15,097 bases of DNA, from assembly GCA_023426245.1 (NCBI GenBank), contig JAFABB010000043.1, positions 1 through 15,097 of the forward strand, given 5' to 3'. Shown piece after piece: positions 13,782-15,097 of this stretch. How positions within the stretch are numbered: position 1 is the stretch's first letter; each line of letters begins with the position of its first letter. Made by a program: the position numbers and the translations under genes. The notes below the pieces were generated by a model. It had not been told where the DNA came from, did no database searches, and saw only the letters and a list, made by a program, of their open reading frames with translations. This DNA is from Bacillota bacterium (GTDB lineage: Bacteria; Bacillota; UBA4882; UBA8346).

Positions 13782-14309
13782 TCAACTAAGTTTCTCAACC
13801 TGATGATAATCAAGTTCAACCGGCGTTTCCCGGCCAAACATTGAAACCATGACTTTAATCTTGCCCTTTTCCGTATTAATATCTTCAATAATACCCGAAA
13901 AGTTTTCAAAGGGTCCACGAATCACTTTGATGGTTTCGCCAACCTCAAAGTCAATTTTTGTTTTTGGTTCATCAATTCCCATTTGATGCAAAATGAGTTT
14001 TGACTCCTTGTCCTGCAAAGGAATAGGCTTCGATCCGGAACCGACAAAACCGGTAACGCCCGGAGTATTCCGCACCACATACCATGAGTCATCCGTCAAA
14101 ATCATTTCCACAATCACATATCCGGGAAAAATCTTTTTTTTGGTGACTTTCCGCTTCCCATCGCGAATTTCGAGTTCCTCCTCGGTCGGTACCAAAATAC
14201 GGAAGATTTTATCCTCCATACCCATGGATTCTACTCTACGTTCCAGGTTAGCCTTTACCTTATTTTCATAACCGGAATAGGTATGAATAACATACCAATT
14301 CTTTTCCAT
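13782..14309 (-). CDS. nusG: Transcription termination/antitermination protein NusG
   Basis: NusG binds the RNA polymerase clamp and modulates pausing, termination and coupling to ribosomes. The 175-residue product starts MEKNWYVIHTYSGYENKVKA, the typical NGN domain (about 1-110), including KKKIFPGYVIVEMILTDDSW and YVVRNTPGVTGFVG. It ends with a KOW domain around VGETIKVIRGPFENFSGIIE (about 123-142) through VSMFGRETPVELDY. A TTG at 14312 precedes the ATG at 14309; the ATG is seven bases from AGAGGAG and matches the family start. It lies 12 bases after secE, indicating cotranscription. No domain insertion was seen. Confidence 0.98.
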   Translation of the reverse strand: MEKNWYVIHTYSGYENKVKANLERRVESMGMEDKIFRILVPTEEELEIRDGKRKVTKKKIFPGYVIVEMILTDDSWYVVRNTPGVTGFVGSGSKPIPLQDKESKLILHQMGIDEPKTKIDFEVGETIKVIRGPFENFSGIIEDINTEKGKIKVMVSMFGRETPVELDYHQVEKLS

Positions 14310-14321
14310 CAAAGTTCTCCT

Positions 14322-14552
14322 CTATTTACCATAGAATCCCAGCGCATCAAAGATCTTGCCCAAAACCAGATCCCATAAGGTCATAATTAAAGAAACGGCT
14401 AAAACCGTAATGATAACGACAATCGTATAAGTAATTAATTCTTTGCGATTTGGCCAATTGACTTTCTTTAATTCAGCCGCCACATTACGAAAAAAGCGTC
14501 GAATCCCCTCAAATGCGGGCTCTTTAGCAGTTTTACTGGTGGGTTGTTGCAT
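14322..14552 (-). CDS. secE: Preprotein translocase subunit SecE
   Basis: SecE clamps the two halves of the SecY channel in the plasma membrane. This is the short single-span form, 76 residues from the ATG at 14552. It has an N-terminal polar tail, the amphipathic cytoplasmic helix FRNVAAELKKVNWPNRKELI (21-40) with the conserved KVxWP, and one transmembrane helix of about TYTIVVIITVLAVSLIMTLW (41-60), followed by a short periplasm-facing end. A GTG at 14561 is possible but has no ribosome binding site, whereas the ATG has AGAGGTGAGG just upstream. Its place between rpmG and nusG is the conserved one. Confidence 0.96.
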   Translation of the reverse strand: MQQPTSKTAKEPAFEGIRRFFRNVAAELKKVNWPNRKELITYTIVVIITVLAVSLIMTLWDLVLGKIFDALGFYGK

Positions 14553-14573
14553 CTTCCTCACCTCTACTTATTG

Positions 14574-14622
14574 ATTGGGATTTCAGAAAGCTTAACGTCA
14601 GTTAAACTTAACAGCTTCCAAT
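14574..14622 (-). repeat. Inverted repeat between rpmG and secE
   Basis: ATTGG/CCAAT (14622-14618 with 14578-14574) encloses a second helix, in which AAGCT-g-TTAA (14617-14608) pairs with TTAAGCTT (14595-14588), the lower-case g being a bulge. The outer arm overlaps the rpmG stop codon. There is no U-tract, so it is unlikely to be a terminator. It may protect or process the rpmG-secE mRNA. Confidence 0.4.
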
Positions 14623-14771
14623 TAACGGGTCTCTTTGTGCTCAGTTTCTTTACGGCAAAACTTACAGAATTTCATAAGCTCTATCCGTTCAGGATTATTT
14701 TTTTTGTTTTTGTTGGTCCGGTAATTCCGGTTTTTACATTCAGAGCAGGCCAAAGTAATTCCTTCACGCAT
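14622..14771 (-). CDS. rpmG: 50S ribosomal protein L33, zinc-binding form
   Basis: This 49-residue protein is L33 of the large subunit, located near the E site. It begins MREGITLACSECKNRNY and has paired CxxC motifs at Cys9/Cys12 and Cys36/Cys39 (FCKFC), the zinc-binding C+ form. The basic middle TNKNKKNNPERIELMKF is typical. The ATG at 14771 follows AGGAGG by eight bases. It is the first gene of the rpmG-secE-nusG-rplK transcript, with its own promoter about 90 bases upstream and a structured leader. A cysteine-lacking paralogue for zinc starvation is common in related genomes but is not in this window. Confidence 0.96.
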   Translation of the reverse strand: MREGITLACSECKNRNYRTNKNKKNNPERIELMKFCKFCRKETEHKETR

Positions 14772-14797
14772 CGCTGCCACCTCCTAAATCTCAGGCA

Positions 14798-14849
14798 GTC
14801 TTATTTATGAACTCGCAAAAAAGGCGAAAAAAATAAGACCCACCGGATC
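14798..14849 (-). promoter_or_regulatory. Structured leader of rpmG, possible terminator/antiterminator pair
   Basis: Just after the predicted transcript start, GATCC-GGT-GGGTC (14849-14837 on the minus strand, one G-U pair) is followed by TTATTTTTTT (14836-14827), a small terminator-like hairpin. The alternative stem GTCTTATTT (14839-14831) with AAATAAGAC (14806-14798) is 9 bp, perfect, and uses the GTC and part of the T-run, so the two exclude each other. The terminator stem is short and weak. Regulation is inferred from pairing only; no known leader family was recognised. Confidence 0.45.
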
Positions 14850-14861
14850 AGTTACTTATAA

Positions 14862-14890
14862 AATTTACCACAATTCATCCGTGGTGTCAA
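14862..14890 (-). promoter_or_regulatory. Promoter for rpmG-secE-nusG and downstream ribosomal genes
   Basis: A perfect TTGACA (14890-14885) and TAAATT (14867-14862) are separated by 17 bases on the minus strand, with TGG before the -10 making it extended. The spacer is flanked by ACCAC and GTGGT, a 5-bp inverted repeat that may be chance. It lies just downstream of the tuf terminator and about 90 bases before the rpmG start. Confidence 0.87.
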
Positions 14891-14911
14891 GAGTAATTCG
14901 AATGGATTCCT

Positions 14912-14944
14912 AAAATAAAAGACCGGTCATAAAAACCGGTCCTT
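14912..14944 (-). terminator. Intrinsic terminator after tuf
   Basis: GACCGGT (14941-14935 on the minus strand) pairs with ACCGGTC (14927-14921) across a 7-base loop, extended by G-U and A-U pairs, and is followed by TTTTATTTTA. It lies about 27 bases after the tuf stop and before the rpmG promoter, so it isolates tuf from the rpmG operon. Confidence 0.9.
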
Positions 14945-14970
14945 CCATCAAAATTTATCAACACCAAGCT

Positions 14971-15097
14971 TTACTCAATAATCTTGGTGATAACGCCGGA
15001 ACCAACGGTACGGCCGCCTTCACGAATTGCAAACCGCAGTCCTTCTTCCATTGCAACCGAGGTAATTAACTCAATTGACATTTCAATGCTGTCTCCA
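14971..15097 (-). CDS. tuf: Elongation factor Tu, C-terminal fragment (second tuf copy)
   Basis: The last 42 codons of an EF-Tu gene enter from the right edge. They encode the end of domain III, with GDSIEMSIELITSVAMEEGL and then RFAIREGGRTVGSGVITKII ending in Glu, the hallmark EF-Tu C-terminus. A terminator follows at once. Its position upstream of rpmG-secE-nusG is the usual tufB-type location; the str-operon copy starts at the left end of the window. The two fragments cover different parts of the protein, so their identity to each other cannot be judged here. Confidence 0.97.
   Translation of the reverse strand, partial: GDSIEMSIELITSVAMEEGLRFAIREGGRTVGSGVITKIIE

Noticed and set aside
13700..13918. 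Minus-strand open frame overlapping the nusG 3' end and the nusG-rplK gap
   Set aside because: It is in another frame from nusG over most of its length and shows no recognisable protein features.
14553..14621. tRNA-Trp gene between rpmG and secE, as in some bacteria
   Set aside because: The 69-base gap is too short and shows no acceptor stem, T-arm or CCA; it holds only an inverted repeat.
1..15097. Mobile elements, CRISPR arrays, defence or biosynthetic systems
   Set aside because: No transposase, integrase, phage, spacer-repeat array or accessory gene is visible; all gaps over 100 bases are accounted for as leaders, promoters or terminators of core operons.

Overview
This window is a core information-processing locus of a Bacillota (Firmicutes)-like bacterium: the rpmG-secE-nusG-rplKAJL / rpoBC / str (rplGB-rpsL-rpsG-fusA-tuf) super-cluster. 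Every gene I can support lies on the minus strand, so the natural reading direction is from the right end to the left. The assignment rests on gene order (an L7Ae-type protein between rpoC and rpsL), the roughly 15-residue insert in S12 typical of low-GC Gram-positives, NusG and RpoC resembling my recollection of the Bacillus proteins, strong AGGAGG ribosome binding sites and classic TTGACA promoters. RpoB lacks the long segment that Bacillus carries before the DDIDHLGNRR motif, which suggests a clostridia-like rather than a bacilli lineage. I cannot name a species. EF-Tu genes, both cut by the window, lie at the two ends.

Layout, read 3' to 5' in coordinates. (1) 14971-15097: 3' end of one tuf gene, followed by an intrinsic terminator. 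(2) 14862-14890: strong promoter for rpmG-secE-nusG-rplK-rplA, with a structured leader before rpmG. (3) L1-operator-like hairpins stand in front of both rplK and rplA. (4) A canonical L10 leader with an intrinsic terminator precedes rplJ-rplL. (5) A terminator after rplL is followed by a strong promoter with A/T-rich upstream sequence and a leader of about 210 nt in front of rpoB-rpoC. (6) A terminator follows rpoC, then another consensus promoter drives rplGB-rpsL-rpsG-fusA-tuf.

Together the genes supply the large-subunit stalk (L11, L1, L10, L7/L12), L33, small-subunit proteins S12 and S7, elongation factors EF-G and EF-Tu, the core RNA polymerase subunits beta and beta', the elongation factor NusG and the translocon subunit SecE. 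Three promoters and several RNA leaders divide the cluster into separately tunable stalk-protein, polymerase and str units.

The protein-coding content is ordinary. The points worth a second look are regulatory: a very stable hairpin lodged between the Shine-Dalgarno sequence and start codon of rplK, two L1-type operators in one operon, a possible terminator/antiterminator pair ahead of rpmG, a structured rpoB leader with a tiny ORF, and frequent TTG starts in essential genes. I saw no mobile element, CRISPR array, tRNA or rRNA gene, and no evidence of a novel multi-gene system.
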